Assembly (NCBI RefSeq): GCF_030272895.1
Contig: NZ_JALRNF010000019.1
Span: 1-64,000, forward strand
Length of the DNA: 64,000 nt
Origin: Pseudomonas sp. BGr12
GTDB taxonomy: Bacteria; Pseudomonadota; Gammaproteobacteria; Pseudomonadales; Pseudomonadaceae
Direction of reading: 5' to 3'
This document shows, in pieces, positions 40,910 to 49,111 of the stretch (positions within the stretch are counted from its first letter, which is position 1; every line of letters starts with the position of its first letter). The notes beneath the pieces are model-generated. The model made no database searches and had not been told where the DNA came from. It worked only from the letters and a program-made list of their open reading frames with translations. Both the position numbers and the translations under genes were made by a program.

Positions 40910-41617
40910 ATGAAATTTCTGCGCCTTCCATTTGTTCTGCTGATGACTGGCGTACTCGGACTGGCTGGCTGCAGCATGCAGCAGCCGGTTTCCCTGTATC
41001 AGCTCGACAGCGGCGAGCCTGGCCAACCCAAGCAAAGCGCGGGCATGGCCGTGGTGCTCGGTCCGGTGTCGGTGGCCGACTACCTGCAGCGTGAAACCCT
41101 GCTGCAGCGCCAACCTGATGGCAGCCTGAGCGCGGCGACCGATGGTCGTTGGGCCGGCAGCCTGTCGGGCGATATCGATCAATTGCTGGTGCGTCAGTTG
41201 GCCTGGCGCCTGGACAGCCAGCGTGTGGTCCTGGCACCGGCCACGACCGGTTTCGCCCCGGATGTGCAGATCCTGCTGTCGATTACCCGACTGGATTCCG
41301 GTACCCACCAGCCAGCGGTCCTGGATGCCCAGTGGCGTCTGCTGGATCGCCGCGGTCAGGTGCGCGACAACCGTATCGTTCATCTGGAGCAACAGCATCA
41401 GGGTAGCGAAGCGGCCCAGGTCCAGGCCCAGGGGCAGTTGCTGCAGAAACTCGCCGAACAGCTGAGCGTGGCCGTCAAGCCGTTGGCCAACCAGCCGCCG
41501 GTTGTCGAGGAAGCGCCGAAGAAAGCTGCGCCGGTGCAGGTGCGCAAAGAGCCGGAGAAACCCAAGATCCCCCTGGCCACGCCGATCCGCACCGATATGG
41601 AAGTGTTCCGCTTCTAA
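40910..41617 (+). CDS. PqiC-like transport auxiliary lipoprotein
   Basis: A protein of about 235 residues with a lipoprotein signal ending LGLAGC (Cys near 21). It matches the ABC-type transport auxiliary/PqiC domain: VVLGPVSVADYLQRETLLQRQPDG and LLVRQLAWRLDSQRVVL. Such lipoproteins accompany MCE lipid-transport systems, but no mce, pqiA or pqiB gene is adjacent. The C-terminal 40 residues are Pro/Lys-rich. Start 40910 or 40907 chosen because the signal peptide then begins correctly; 40853 would add 19 residues. A strong terminator follows. Confidence 0.82.
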   Translation: MKFLRLPFVLLMTGVLGLAGCSMQQPVSLYQLDSGEPGQPKQSAGMAVVLGPVSVADYLQRETLLQRQPDGSLSAATDGRWAGSLSGDIDQLLVRQLAWRLDSQRVVLAPATTGFAPDVQILLSITRLDSGTHQPAVLDAQWRLLDRRGQVRDNRIVHLEQQHQGSEAAQVQAQGQLLQKLAEQLSVAVKPLANQPPVVEEAPKKAAPVQVRKEPEKPKIPLATPIRTDMEVFRF

Positions 41618-41629
41618 GCAGACACCCAC

Positions 41630-41659
41630 AAAAAAGCCCGCAGCGATGCGGGCTTTTTT
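41630..41659 (+). terminator. Rho-independent terminator of the PqiC-like gene
   Basis: AAAAAAGCCCGCA, loop GCGA, then TGCGGGCTTTTTT: a 13-base stem with a T run, 12 bases past the stop. Confidence 0.9.
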
Positions 41660-41680
41660 ATGGCTTTTATGCGGGCCTCA

Positions 41681-41785
41681 TCGCAGGCTTCGCCAGCTCC
41701 CACAGCTCCCACAGCTCCCACAGCTCCCACAGCTCCCACAATCCTTGAGTGCAGTGCTCTCTGTGGGAGCTGGCGAAGCCTGCGA
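41681..41785. repeat. REP-like inverted pair with an internal 9-base tandem expansion
   Basis: A perfect 23-base inverted repeat (41681-41703 and 41763-41785) encloses five tandem copies of AGCTCCCAC (41695-41739), the first being part of the left arm. It lies between two convergent terminators. Nothing else is seen in this 245-base gap. Confidence 0.9.
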
Positions 41786-41822
41786 TCGACCGTGCAACAG
41801 TCGCTGCAATGTCCTGGGCATA

Positions 41823-41850
41823 AAAAAGCCCGCATCAGTGCGGGCTTTTT
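41823..41850 (-). terminator. Rho-independent terminator of the AhpA/YtjB-like gene
   Basis: AAAAAGCCCGCA, loop TCAG, TGCGGGCTTTTT: a symmetric 12-base stem that can work in both directions, placed 12 bases past the minus-strand stop. Confidence 0.88.
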
Positions 41851-41862
41851 CTCATGCAGCGA

Positions 41863-43422
41863 TCAGCTCTTGACCCGACGCTCATGCATCCGTGCCAGCT
41901 GGCGCTCCAGCATCGAGGGGTAGGGCTCCATCAGTCGCTCGACGCAGCAGGCACCCTCGGGGCTGGCGATCGGGCGGATGCGGGCGCGCTGGCGGATCAG
42001 CGCATCGTCGCTGATCTTGCGCTCCACCAGCAGCAGGTTACGGCTGTGCTGCGACAGGGCCAGGGCATCCTGGGCCTTTTCGGTCAGCAGCAGGTCTATC
42101 TGGCTCAGGCCATGCAGGTCTTCACCCAAGGCCAGACCCAGCTGCAGTTGCAGGGTGATGCCGCTGTCGGCCACCTCGATCTGCAGCGCATGCCCCAGGG
42201 CGCGCAGCAGTTCGCCACAGCAGATGGCGTTGGTGAGGTAGTCCTCGCCGCTGTCTTCGCTGTTGAACAGCAGCAGGGTGCTGCCGTCATTGAGGGTGTG
42301 CACTTCGCTCTCATACAGCGAGGCGGCCTGTTCGAGGCAGTCGCGGTAGCGGTCCAGCAGCTCGGTCAGGCGAGTGCGAGGCAGGCGTCGCAGTTGCTCC
42401 TGGGAACCGAGCTGCACAGCCAGCACGGCGCAGGCCTGCGGCTCGCGATTGACCGGGCCAGGGGCAGGACGGGGGCTGCTGTCGCCTTCGTCGTCGATCA
42501 GGTCGGCAAAGGCATCGTCATGGTCGTCAGCGTCAGCGTCAGCAACGGGCTTGACCGGTTTGGCAATTGCCGGGGCTTCGTCGAAGCTCGGGTCGCGCAG
42601 GTTGCGGACCTGGAACTGCGGCTCGTCCTCGTCGACATGCTCTTCGGCTTCTTCCTCGGGTTCGACGGCCCGTGGGGGCGGAGCGAAGCGCGTGTGCAGC
42701 TGGCGGGCGAGGTCGCCGATCTCATCCTGACGTTCGGTGGCCGGAGTGAATTCGTTGATGTCGCGCAGCCAGACGCGCAATTGCAGCAAGGGCGTGGAGA
42801 TGAAGCGTCCCAGGCGCAGGCTCATGGCCAGGGCCAGGGCCAGCAGGATGCCGGCGAGGATGCCCATGCTCTGCAGGCTGATGGTCAGCGGCTGCTGGAA
42901 CTGGCTCATGTCCAGGCTGATGCGCAACTGGCCGGCGGTCACGTCCTGGAAGGTGATCTTGGTCTGGTACAGGCCTTCGGCTTCGCCCAGCAGGCCGTTT
43001 TTCGGGCGCTGGCCGGCTTCGGCGAGGATCCGGTTGTCGACGCTGTAGATCGCCGCGTGGGCCACCAGCGGGTTCTTCACCAGGTTGCCCAGCAGCACGT
43101 TGAGGCTGAGGATGTCGTTGGACACCAGCAGCTCGGTGGCCGAGGTCGCGGTCTGAGTGGTCAGGCTCTGCCCCAAGGCATCGGCCTGCTCATGCATGGC
43201 TTCCTTGAACTGCAAGCCCATCACCCCGGCGTAGATCACCAGGGCCAGTGCCACGAGGAACACGTTATGGCAGGCGATACGCAACGCAAGCGGCACACGA
43301 CGGTGGCGCAGGGCACGGAAAATCAGCAGGAAGAAGTTGTCGGTTTTAACGGGCGTGGGCCGGTTCACAGAGCGCGGCTCTTTATGTCGGTGAAGTTGCT
43401 GCGCAGTATAGCGAGCGCTCAT
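41863..43422 (-). CDS. AhpA/YtjB-like membrane protein with HAMP and a cryptic cyclase-fold-like domain
   Basis: A protein of 519 residues. Membrane helices at about 47-68 and 181-202 bracket a periplasmic part resembling AhpA/YtjB (Smp). A HAMP region follows (about 203-247), then a very acidic, Pro-rich linker (250-327). Residues 330-470 resemble a nucleotide-cyclase fold: ACAVLAVQL, a helix, ESEVHTLNDGSTLLLFNSED, a helix, ITLQLQLGLALGED. The first metal Asp of active cyclases appears to be Gln336. Enterobacterial YtjB is only about 210 residues and also sits divergent from serB. Start 43422 lacks a clear ribosome-binding site; a GTG at 43368 is an alternative. Long ORFs extending it through serB are shadows. 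Confidence 0.7.
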   Translation of the reverse strand: MSARYTAQQLHRHKEPRSVNRPTPVKTDNFFLLIFRALRHRRVPLALRIACHNVFLVALALVIYAGVMGLQFKEAMHEQADALGQSLTTQTATSATELLVSNDILSLNVLLGNLVKNPLVAHAAIYSVDNRILAEAGQRPKNGLLGEAEGLYQTKITFQDVTAGQLRISLDMSQFQQPLTISLQSMGILAGILLALALAMSLRLGRFISTPLLQLRVWLRDINEFTPATERQDEIGDLARQLHTRFAPPPRAVEPEEEAEEHVDEDEPQFQVRNLRDPSFDEAPAIAKPVKPVADADADDHDDAFADLIDDEGDSSPRPAPGPVNREPQACAVLAVQLGSQEQLRRLPRTRLTELLDRYRDCLEQAASLYESEVHTLNDGSTLLLFNSEDSGEDYLTNAICCGELLRALGHALQIEVADSGITLQLQLGLALGEDLHGLSQIDLLLTEKAQDALALSQHSRNLLLVERKISDDALIRQRARIRPIASPEGACCVERLMEPYPSMLERQLARMHERRVKS

Positions 43423-43503
43423 GGACCGGCAAAGTATCGACTGCACCCGATAGTCCGCGAAAATCGGTAGAATGCGCTTTTTTTCTACGAGTCGGAGCCC
43501 GTC

Positions 43504-44718
43504 TTGCGCGAAATCGTTCTGATTAACATCACCGGTGAAGACCGCCCGGGTCTCACTGCGGCCATCACCGGCGTTCTGGCCCAGGGTGGTGTGAACATCC
43601 TCGACATCGGTCAGGCGGTGATCCATGACACCCTGTCCTTCGGCATCCTGGTGGAAATCCCGGACACCGAGAAGGCCTCGTCGGTGCTCAAGAATATTCT
43701 GTTTGCGGGCTACGAACTCGATCAGCAGGTGCGCTTCACCCCGGTTTCCGAAGCCGATTACCAGAGCTGGGTCGAAGGTCAGGGCAAGGCCCGCCATATC
43801 GTTACCCTGCTGACTCGCAAGGTTACCGCCGAGCAGTTGCAGCGGGTCAGTTCGATCACCGCCAAGTACGGCTTGAACATCGACCACATCGATCGCCTGT
43901 CCGGGCGAGTGGCGCTCGATACCCCGGTCGAGCAAGGCAAGGGCTGCATCGAGTTTTCCGTGCGCGGCGAACCGGCCGACCCGCAGGCCCTGCGCGCCGA
44001 GTTCCTCAGCGTGGCCCAGGAGCTGAACGTCGATATCGCCTTCCAGCAGGACTCGCTGTTCCGCCGCAACCGCCGCCTGGCGGTGTTCGACATGGACTCG
44101 ACCCTGATCGAGGCCGAGGTGATCGACGAACTGGCCAAGGCTGCCGGTGTCGGCGAACAAGTGTCGGAAATCACCGAGCGGGCCATGCGTGGCGAGCTGG
44201 ATTTCCGTGCCAGCTTCAAGGAGCGCCTGGCCTTGCTCAAGGGCCTGGATGTCGGCGTGCTCGACCAGATCGGTGCTTCGCTGCGCCTGACCGAAGGCGC
44301 CGAAGTGCTGTTTGCCGAGCTCAAGCGCCTGGGTTACAAGACCGCGATCCTGTCCGGTGGCTTCACCTACTTCGCCAAGCAGTTGCAGGCCAAGCTGGGC
44401 ATCGACTATGTCTTTGCCAACGAGCTGGAAGTGGTCGATGGCAAGGTGACCGGCGTTGCCGTTGAGCCGATTGTCGACGCCCAGCGCAAGGCCGACCTGC
44501 TCGCTGAGCTGGCGCGCAAGGAAGGCTTGCAGATGGAGCAGACCATTGCCGTGGGCGATGGCGCCAACGACCTGCCGATGCTGGCGATCGCCGGCCTGGG
44601 CGTGGCATTCCGCGCCAAGCCGCTGGTCAAGCAGTCGGCCAAGCAGGCGATTTCGACCCTGGGTCTGGATGGCGTGCTGTACTTGCTGGGCTTCCGTGAT
44701 CGCGAAGGCCGTGCCTGA
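43504..44718 (+). CDS. serB: Phosphoserine phosphatase SerB
   Basis: A protein of 404 residues, the long pseudomonad form. Two ACT-like domains occupy the N-terminal half (REIVLINITGEDRPGLTAAI at the start, HIVTLLTRKVTAEQLQRVSS from about 99). The HAD phosphatase follows with motif I FDMDSTLIEAEVID near 197 and motif IV VGDGANDLPML near 350. It makes serine from phosphoserine. The start is TTG with CGGAGCCC upstream. TAGAAT at 43468 is a candidate -10. Confidence 0.97.
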   Translation: MREIVLINITGEDRPGLTAAITGVLAQGGVNILDIGQAVIHDTLSFGILVEIPDTEKASSVLKNILFAGYELDQQVRFTPVSEADYQSWVEGQGKARHIVTLLTRKVTAEQLQRVSSITAKYGLNIDHIDRLSGRVALDTPVEQGKGCIEFSVRGEPADPQALRAEFLSVAQELNVDIAFQQDSLFRRNRRLAVFDMDSTLIEAEVIDELAKAAGVGEQVSEITERAMRGELDFRASFKERLALLKGLDVGVLDQIGASLRLTEGAEVLFAELKRLGYKTAILSGGFTYFAKQLQAKLGIDYVFANELEVVDGKVTGVAVEPIVDAQRKADLLAELARKEGLQMEQTIAVGDGANDLPMLAIAGLGVAFRAKPLVKQSAKQAISTLGLDGVLYLLGFRDREGRA

Positions 44719-44726
44719 CCCTGACT

Positions 44727-44815
44727 TGTGGGAGCGGCGGTGCGACGACTCGACTTGCCCCGCGATTGCGTGCAGTCAGTCAGATCGCATCGCGGGGCAA
44801 GCCCGCTCCTACAGG
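44727..44815. repeat. REP pair with an enlarged left arm
   Basis: The left arm reads as the usual REP but with 16 extra bases (CGGTGCGACGACTCGA) between GTGGGAGCGG and CTTGCCCCGCG; the right arm is standard. It lies between serB and psd. Confidence 0.85.
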
Positions 44816-44819
44816 TGTA

Positions 44820-44847
44820 AAAAAGCCCGCATCGCTGCGGGCTTTTT
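44820..44847. terminator. Bidirectional terminator between serB and psd
   Basis: AAAAAGCCCGCA, loop TCGC, TGCGGGCTTTTT: a symmetric 12-base stem with A and T runs on both sides, five bases from the psd stop. Confidence 0.9.
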
Positions 44848-44852
44848 CATGT

Positions 44853-45716
44853 TCAGGCCTGGGCGGGCAGTGCCAGGCATTCACCCATGCTGACCGCAGA
44901 GCCTGCGCCAAGCGACTCGGCCCATTTGACCTGCTCGGGTCCGAACAACACCACAGCAGTGGAACCCAGCTTGAAGCGACCCAGTTCCGCACCTTTTTCC
45001 AGGTGGATCGGCGCGCGGCTGGCTTCGTCGTAGCGGAAAGTCTTCAGCTCGCGCTTGGGTGGCGTCACCAGACCGGCCCAGACGGTTTCGATCGAGGCCA
45101 CGATCATGGCGCCGACCAGCACGACCGCCATCGGACCGCGCTCGGTGTCGAACAGGCAGACTACGCGCTCGTTACGGGCGAACAGCTCCGGAACGTTTTC
45201 GGCGGTGGTCTGGTTGACCGAGAACAGCCGGCCCGGTACGTAGATCATCTCGCGCAGGGTGCCGGCCAGCGGCATGTGCACGCGGTGGTAGTCCTTGGGC
45301 GACAGGTAGATGGTGGCGAACTCGCCGCCCATGAACGGCGCGGCATTGGCCGGATCGCCGCCCAGCAGCTCCTGGGCGCTGAAGCTGTGGCCCTTGGCCT
45401 GGAAGATGCGACCGTGCTCGATCGGGCCGAGTTGGCTGACAGCGCCGTCGGCCGGACAGAGGATCGCGCCCGGGGTTTCGTCCAGCGGGCGGGCGCCCGG
45501 CTTCAAGGCGCGGGTAAAGAAGGCGTTGAAATGCTCGTAGGCGGTGACGTCTTCAACCAGGGCCTGGGACATGTCGACCTGGTAGCGCTTGGCGAACCAA
45601 CTGGTAAAGGCATTCTTGAACCAGCGCACACGGCACTCGGCGATGCAGCCGGCCAGGCGCGACAGCAGGTGATGCGGCAGCAGGTACTGGCTGATGATGA
45701 ACAAGCGGGATTTCAT
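44853..45716 (-). CDS. psd: Phosphatidylserine decarboxylase
   Basis: A proenzyme of 287 residues. It self-cleaves at the LGST motif ([11 protein letters not shown], near 250-253) to form the pyruvoyl cofactor. [10 protein letters not shown] near 140 supplies catalytic His residues. It makes phosphatidylethanolamine at the inner membrane. The ATG at 45716 has AAGGAAAC upstream. It lies 18 bases after rhdA and is probably co-transcribed with it. Confidence 0.96.
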   Translation of the reverse strand: MKSRLFIISQYLLPHHLLSRLAGCIAECRVRWFKNAFTSWFAKRYQVDMSQALVEDVTAYEHFNAFFTRALKPGARPLDETPGAILCPADGAVSQLGPIEHGRIFQAKGHSFSAQELLGGDPANAAPFMGGEFATIYLSPKDYHRVHMPLAGTLREMIYVPGRLFSVNQTTAENVPELFARNERVVCLFDTERGPMAVVLVGAMIVASIETVWAGLVTPPKRELKTFRYDEASRAPIHLEKGAELGRFKLGSTAVVLFGPEQVKWAESLGAGSAVSMGECLALPAQA

Positions 45717-45733
45717 TGGGTTTCCTTGATTCT

Positions 45734-46543
45734 TCAATTTTCTACAGGCGTATCCGGGTGGTTGCCCCATTCGCCCCAGGAGCCGGCATAGGCCTTGACG
45801 CGTGGATAACCCAGCGCTTTGGCCACGAGGTAGGTGAAGCCGGAGCGGCGGTGGGTCTGGCAGTGGGTGATCACCTCCTTGTCCGGGGTGATGCCCAGGT
45901 TCTGCAGGACTTCGGCGATGTCCTTGCGGATGCGCAGGTGGTCGTTGAGGTCCATGCCGGCGGTCCACTCGAAGTTGATCGCACCGGGGATGTGGCCGCC
46001 CTTGGCTGCCAACACCTTCTCGCCACTGAATTCCTGCGGGCCACGGGCGTCCCAGATGACCAGGTCGTCGGCACCCAGGCGGCTTTGCAGGTACTCGCGG
46101 GTGGCGGTGGGGGCGCCGTCGATGCGCAGGCGCACCGGGGCGCTGCCGCTTGCGGGCACTTCGGTGGACAGCTTGTCTGCCGGCCAGGCCTGGATCCCGC
46201 CATTGAGGTAGTGATGACGCTTGTGGCCGATCACGTCGAGCAGCCAGATGAAGCGCCCGGCCCAGCCGCCGCCTTCATCGTCATACACCACATACACGGC
46301 ATCGTCGCGGTGACCAAGTTCACTGAACAGCTTTTCCAGGTCGCCTTGGGCCGGCAGCAGGCCGGGCGCGGGGGGCTGGCCGAGCTGGGTACGCTTGCCT
46401 TCGACGAAGCGTGCGCCGGGGATATGTCCGCTGACATAACGGTTGGCGGTGCTCAGATCGACCAGGATCAGCTGCGGCGAATCCAGGCGTGGCAGCAGGT
46501 CCTCGGCTTCGATCACCAGGGGCAGGCCAGAAAAGTCAGTCAT
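45734..46543 (-). CDS. rhdA: Thiosulfate sulfurtransferase (tandem rhodanese) RhdA
   Basis: A protein of 269 residues with two rhodanese domains. The first (about 1-125) lacks a catalytic Cys, having [14 protein letters not shown] at that place. The second has the active loop [10 protein letters not shown] near 230, close to the CQTHHRSGF of Azotobacter RhdA, unlike the CRxG loops of most rhodaneses. It transfers sulfane sulfur to cyanide or protein thiols. It precedes psd on the same strand. Confidence 0.93.
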   Translation of the reverse strand: MTDFSGLPLVIEAEDLLPRLDSPQLILVDLSTANRYVSGHIPGARFVEGKRTQLGQPPAPGLLPAQGDLEKLFSELGHRDDAVYVVYDDEGGGWAGRFIWLLDVIGHKRHHYLNGGIQAWPADKLSTEVPASGSAPVRLRIDGAPTATREYLQSRLGADDLVIWDARGPQEFSGEKVLAAKGGHIPGAINFEWTAGMDLNDHLRIRKDIAEVLQNLGITPDKEVITHCQTHRRSGFTYLVAKALGYPRVKAYAGSWGEWGNHPDTPVEN

Positions 46544-46589
46544 CCAGAATCTCCAGATCAGGACAGAGGGGGCGATTGTAGCGCATGGC

Positions 46590-48125
46590 TCAGGCGCTGC
46601 GGTGGCTGAAGGCGGTCAGTGCGCGTTCGATGCATTGCGCGGTTCTGGCAAAGGCCTGCAGGCTGATGTCGGCCAAAGGCTTGCCGCCCTGGTCGGCGAC
46701 CAGCAGCATCACCACCCGCTCGTTGCACGCAAGCGAGCGCAGCAACAGCTGGTCACTGCGAAACAGGGCGCGCAGGCCGGGCGGCAGCAGGGGCGAGAAC
46801 TGGGCATGGTTGTCAGGTGTCAGGCGCAACTGTGCCGGTTTGCTCAACAAGCGTTGCAGCAACTTGCTCTGTTCCACAGGCAGCACCAGGCTGGCGGCCT
46901 CTGCCGGCAGCCCGGCGATCTGGTGCGCGCGCAGCAGGCCCTGGCTCTTGTCGGTCATCAGCAGCATCACCCGTTGCATGCCGCAGGCCACCAGGGCATC
47001 GCGGGCCCGGCCGCTCAGGTGCAGGGCATTGGTGAACGGGCTGGGTTCGGCCAGCAGCTCGCCACACAGCGTGCGCCAGTTGCCCAGGGCCTGTGCGGTG
47101 GGCGGTGGCGGGGCAACCAGGCCTGGATGCAGGCGCACCTGATGCCATGGCCAGATCAGCGCCTGCGCCGGGTGGAAGAGTTCGTCGTCGGCATGATGGC
47201 GGGCGCTGATCGCGGCCTGCTGGTGCACCAGTTGCTGCACTTCGTCCAGCGGGGTTTGCAGGTACAGGCTGGTCAGCAGCTGCCAGCGCTGCACATGGGC
47301 ATTGCTCCAGCCCACCTGCGCCGCCAGCGCCATGCCGTTGGCCAGCAACACGGTATTGGCCGGTTGATTGAACCAGCGGCGCACGGCCGGCCGGTCGTCC
47401 AGGCGCTGCTGCTGGCGCAGGGTGTTTTCTTCGCGAGCGATGAGCAGGGTCTCGGCCAGCAGGCGACGGTCTTCCTGCAGCAGGTGATAACCGCGGGTGA
47501 CCCAGTCGGGCAGGCGCCAGTGCTCGGCCAGGGCCTTGCACAGGCTGAGCACCCGGACACCGAACAGCTCAAGCTCGACCCGGGCGGCCGATTCACCTTT
47601 GTGCACCACCCGCAGTTCCCAGTCATCGAGCAGCTTGGGATGGGTCAGGGCCAGCGGCCACAGCGGCGAGAGAAACAGCAGGCTGCCCCAGTGGATCTCT
47701 TGCCAGAGTCGCGCCAGGCGGCTGGCGAACAGGCCGTTGGCCTGCTGGCTGGCGTGCTGGCTGACCTGTTGCAACTGGCGCAAGCTCGGCGCGATTTCGC
47801 CCTCGGGCAGCGCCGGCAGGCGCTCCAGCAGTTGGGCGGTACGGGTCAGGCCGAGGCGATTGATGGCGATTTCCAGGCTCTCGGCGGGCTCGCCCATGCT
47901 GGTCTGGGTATGGTGGTTGGCTTCGCGCATGACGCTGAGCACCAGGGCCGGGCTGCCCTGCATCAGTTCGGCAATGTCGCGCAGCGAACGGCGACTGTCG
48001 GCAATCGCCGCCTTGACCCACTCGTAACTGGCGAGGGGAATCGGGAGACGAACGCTATCGAGCAACTTGACCCAGGCATCGAGTGTTTTTGGTGTTTGAC
48101 GTGGCACGATGGTTTCAATAGGCAT
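46590..48125 (-). CDS. HDOD-domain protein
   Basis: A protein of about 511 residues. Residues 20-220 form an HDOD domain (SLRDIAELMQGSPALVLSVMREANHH, then AINRLGLTRTAQLLERL). The C-terminal half has no motif I recognise and may be GAF-like (ALVACGMQRVMLLMTD). HDOD proteins often act in signalling without known catalytic activity. It is divergent from motA across a region with a sigma-28 promoter for motAB. The start at 48125 is tentative because no good ribosome-binding site is visible; the frame stays open to 48212. Confidence 0.82.
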   Translation of the reverse strand: MPIETIVPRQTPKTLDAWVKLLDSVRLPIPLASYEWVKAAIADSRRSLRDIAELMQGSPALVLSVMREANHHTQTSMGEPAESLEIAINRLGLTRTAQLLERLPALPEGEIAPSLRQLQQVSQHASQQANGLFASRLARLWQEIHWGSLLFLSPLWPLALTHPKLLDDWELRVVHKGESAARVELELFGVRVLSLCKALAEHWRLPDWVTRGYHLLQEDRRLLAETLLIAREENTLRQQQRLDDRPAVRRWFNQPANTVLLANGMALAAQVGWSNAHVQRWQLLTSLYLQTPLDEVQQLVHQQAAISARHHADDELFHPAQALIWPWHQVRLHPGLVAPPPPTAQALGNWRTLCGELLAEPSPFTNALHLSGRARDALVACGMQRVMLLMTDKSQGLLRAHQIAGLPAEAASLVLPVEQSKLLQRLLSKPAQLRLTPDNHAQFSPLLPPGLRALFRSDQLLLRSLACNERVVMLLVADQGGKPLADISLQAFARTAQCIERALTAFSHRSA

Positions 48126-48164
48126 GCTGGAAGGAGGCCGAACTGGTTTTTCGCCTTGAGTGAC

Positions 48165-48191
48165 TATAGTCTGGCGCAGTTCTGCCGATAA
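48165..48191 (+). promoter_or_regulatory. Predicted FliA (sigma-28) promoter of motAB
   Basis: TATAGTCT-N11-GCCGATAA. The -10 is a perfect match to the flagellar sigma-28 consensus, the spacer is exactly 11, and the -35 matches six of eight positions of TAAAGTTT. It lies about 65 bases before the motA ATG. Confidence 0.8.
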
Positions 48192-48256
48192 GTAGAAGAA
48201 GAGTTTTATCAACTTCCGCCCACGACCCTGACCACGACTGTAAGTGCTTTCTATCT

Positions 48257-49108
48257 ATGGCTAAAATTATCGGCATCATCGTCGTATTCGCGAGTGTGCT
48301 CGGCGGATATGTGCTTTCCCACGGCAAGATTGCCGCACTGATCCAGCCTTTCGAAGTGCTGATCATCGGTGGCGCAGCCTTTGGTGCGTTCCTGCAGGCG
48401 AACCCTGGTTACATGACCATGCATGTAATCAAGAAATCGCTGAAGATGTTCGGCACGCGCTTTACCCATACCTTCTATATCGAGGTACTGGGGCTGGTCT
48501 ACGAGATCCTCAACAAGAGCCGGCGTGAAGGCATGATGGCGATCGAAGCCGATATCGAAGACGCCGCTGCCAGTCCGATTTTTGCCAAATACCCCGCGGT
48601 GCTGGGCGATGAACGCATGACCGCGTATATCTGCGACTACTTGCGCATCATGTCCACCGGCAACATGGCGCCTCATGAGCTCGAAGGCCTGTTCGACATG
48701 GAGCTTTTGAGCATGAAAGAAGAGCTCGAGCACCCTTCCCATGCCGTGACCGGCATCGCCGACGGCATGCCAGGCTTCGGTATCGTCGCTGCGGTACTGG
48801 GTATCGTGGTGACCATGGCCTCGCTGGGTGACGGCGACCAGAAGTCCATCGGCCTGCACGTTGGCGCGGCGCTGGTGGGTACCTTCTTCGGTATTCTCGC
48901 CGCCTACGGCTTCTTCGGCCCGCTGGCCACGGCCCTGCGCCAGGACGCCCGGGAAGAGCTCAACGTCTATGAAGCCATCAAGGCTTCCCTGGTCGCCTCG
49001 GCGTCCGGCATGCCGCCGTCGCTGGCAGTGGAATTCGGTCGCAAGGTGCTGTTCCCGGCCCACCGTCCGAGCTTCGCCGAGCTGGAACAAGCAGTCCGCG
49101 GTCGCTGA
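48257..49108 (+). CDS. motA: Flagellar motor stator protein MotA
   Basis: A protein of 283 residues with four membrane segments. The N-terminus is AKIIGIIVVFASVLGGYVLSHG. The cytoplasmic loop carries charged residues for rotor contact, and GMPGFGIVAAVLGIVVTMASLGDG is the conserved third membrane region. With MotB it forms the proton-driven stator. Three bases separate its stop from motB, so they are an operon behind a sigma-28 promoter. Confidence 0.97.
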   Translation: MAKIIGIIVVFASVLGGYVLSHGKIAALIQPFEVLIIGGAAFGAFLQANPGYMTMHVIKKSLKMFGTRFTHTFYIEVLGLVYEILNKSRREGMMAIEADIEDAAASPIFAKYPAVLGDERMTAYICDYLRIMSTGNMAPHELEGLFDMELLSMKEELEHPSHAVTGIADGMPGFGIVAAVLGIVVTMASLGDGDQKSIGLHVGAALVGTFFGILAAYGFFGPLATALRQDAREELNVYEAIKASLVASASGMPPSLAVEFGRKVLFPAHRPSFAELEQAVRGR

Positions 49109-49111
49109 GTC

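Noticed and set aside
41695..41739. Nine-base repeats as iterons of a replication origin
   Set aside because: No replication gene, DnaA box cluster or AT-rich segment nearby; the repeat is part of a REP-like arm.
41854..43470. 538-codon open frame antisense to the AhpA/YtjB-like gene
   Set aside because: Composition is rich in Gln, Ala, Gly and Val repeats typical of antisense shadows; no recognisable domain.
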